5,100 bases of DNA from CALBTQ01 sp036743315 (GTDB lineage Bacteria; Lernaellota; Lernaellaia; Lernaellales; Lernaellaceae), in assembly GCA_036743315.1 (NCBI GenBank), contig DAINPV010000308.1, positions 1 to 5,100 on the forward strand, written 5' to 3'. Under the pieces are notes generated by a model. The model searched no databases and was not told the origin of the DNA. It was given only the letters and a program-made list of their open reading frames with translations. Below, in pieces: positions 4,238 through 5,100 of the stretch. The number at the start of each line of letters is the position of its first letter. Position 1 is the stretch's first letter. The position numbers and the translations under genes were made by a program.

Positions 4238-5100
4238 GCACGTACCCCAGCTCGGATAATTTTTTCTTTTGCGCCTCGTCGAGCGTCACGCTGCGCGTCG
4301 AACGGCCCGCCCCGGCGAACAGGTCCGCGACGATCGCCTCGATCTGCGGCATCAACTCTTCGCTCAGTTCGCCGGCCACGACATTGTCGCCCGCGCCTTG
4401 CTCCAGCAGAAACGCCGGCACGTCCACGTCCAGCCCGCGCACGGTTTCCTTGACGCCGCCGAACCAATACCAACGCTCATTGGCGACGTACCGCGAGGGC
4501 GTTTCGCCGATGAACATGTTTTCGCCGCCCACCCAGCGGCGCGTCGGAAGTTCCTCCTGCTCGTCGCGGATGGCGGCGGCCAGATCCAACCCGTCGGTCG
4601 GCCATGACGCGTCGTCGGCGCCCAGCAAACTCAGCAGCGTGGGCGTCACATCGATCAAGCTCGCCGGTCCGTTGAGCATCCGCCCGGCGGGCACGCCTGG
4701 CCCGGCGAGAATCCAGGGCACTTCGACTTCCGGCGGCTGTAGCGTGATGCCGTGACCGTACATTGTACGCTCGCCGAACAACTCACCGTGGTCGCTGACC
4801 AACGCAAAGAACGTGTTCTGATCGCGCCCGCGCAGAAACTCGCGCAACTGCCCGACCGCGCGATCGGCCCCGAACACCTCGCCCAGGTACAACGCCCGCG
4901 CCGCGTCGGTGTAGCGCGGCGGCAGCTTGCGTAAAGCCTTGGCCAGGTCGATGAAGTTCGCGTAATCCTGTACGCGCACGCGGTCGGTCAGCGTCGAATC
5001 GCCCAGCAGCAGGCTGGGAATCTGCCCCGGCGGATCGTAAGGCCAATGCGGATCGTACAGGTGCAAAAACAGGAAATACGGACGCTCGCCGTTTCTCGTG
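4233..5100 (-). CDS. Sulfatase / alkaline-phosphatase-superfamily hydrolase, C-terminal part (5' end outside window)
   Basis: The last 288 residues of a sulfatase-type hydrolase; members cleave sulfate (some phosphate) esters using a metal ion and a modified Cys/Ser. Seen, numbering from the first visible codon (5099): RPYFLFLHLYDPHWPYDPP (6-24), the family's strand-plus-PHxPY segment; ALVSDHGELFGE (99-110), with the metal-binding Asp-His; YGHGITL (114-120) and EVEVPWILAGPGVPAG (124-139); SLIDVTPTLLSLLG (147-160), the usual region before the C-terminal subdomain; and a tail EAQKKKLSELGYVQ, like the L.ALGY ends of many relatives. The frame is open to the window edge, so an internal TTG at 5066 is not the start. 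The catalytic C/S-x-P-x-R motif is not visible, so sulfatase versus phosphatase activity cannot be settled. Substrate unknown. Confidence 0.88.
   Translation of the reverse strand, partial: TRNGERPYFLFLHLYDPHWPYDPPGQIPSLLLGDSTLTDRVRVQDYANFIDLAKALRKLPPRYTDAARALYLGEVFGADRAVGQLREFLRGRDQNTFFALVSDHGELFGERTMYGHGITLQPPEVEVPWILAGPGVPAGRMLNGPASLIDVTPTLLSLLGADDASWPTDGLDLAAAIRDEQEELPTRRWVGGENMFIGETPSRYVANERWYWFGGVKETVRGLDVDVPAFLLEQGAGDNVVAGELSEELMPQIEAIVADLFAGAGRSTRSVTLDEAQKKKLSELGYVQ

Noticed and set aside
3688..4473. 261-codon minus-strand frame under the lipoprotein and sulfatase genes
   Set aside because: It overlaps two well-supported genes and its product is Arg/Ala-rich shadow sequence.

Overview
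The window comes from a GC-rich, Gram-negative-type bacterium. It has three lipobox-bearing export signals, a type II secretion/type IV pilus ATPase, and good Shine-Dalgarno sites. The long Asp/Asn-rich linker right after the lipid-modified cysteine in two lipoproteins is a style I associate with uncultured deltaproteobacteria-like lineages; that is an impression, not a proven assignment.

Left part (1-1309, minus strand): a promoter at 1280-1309 drives a CpsB/CapC-type PHP-domain phosphatase (529-1248, TTG start), followed after 14 bp by the N-terminal 171 codons of a GspE/PilB-family secretion ATPase (1-514) that runs off the window. The tight spacing suggests one transcript joining a capsule-type tyrosine phosphatase with a secretion or pilus motor.

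Middle-left (1371-2562, minus strand): two tandem paralogous lipoprotein genes of 194 and 192 codons, 28 bp apart, probably an operon with a promoter near 2624-2632. They share signal peptide, Asp/Asn linker, an almost identical segment after it, four aligned cysteines and the C-terminal tail, but differ strongly in between. Function unknown.

Middle (2563-3438): about 875 bp without a convincing gene. It has an AT-rich part (about 2580-2815), a dense run of hairpins (2816-3016) that could be a structured RNA or palindromic element, a plain stretch, and a second cluster of palindromes (3174-3321) with two mutually exclusive hairpins. This is the least explained part of the window.

Right part: a plus-strand gene for a glycine- and aromatic-rich lipoprotein of unknown function (3439-4227) converges, with only 5 bp between stop codons, on the C-terminal 288 codons of a sulfatase/alkaline-phosphatase-superfamily enzyme (4233-5100, minus), whose catalytic N-terminus lies outside the window.

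No tRNA, rRNA gene, CRISPR array, transposase or recognisable defence gene was seen.
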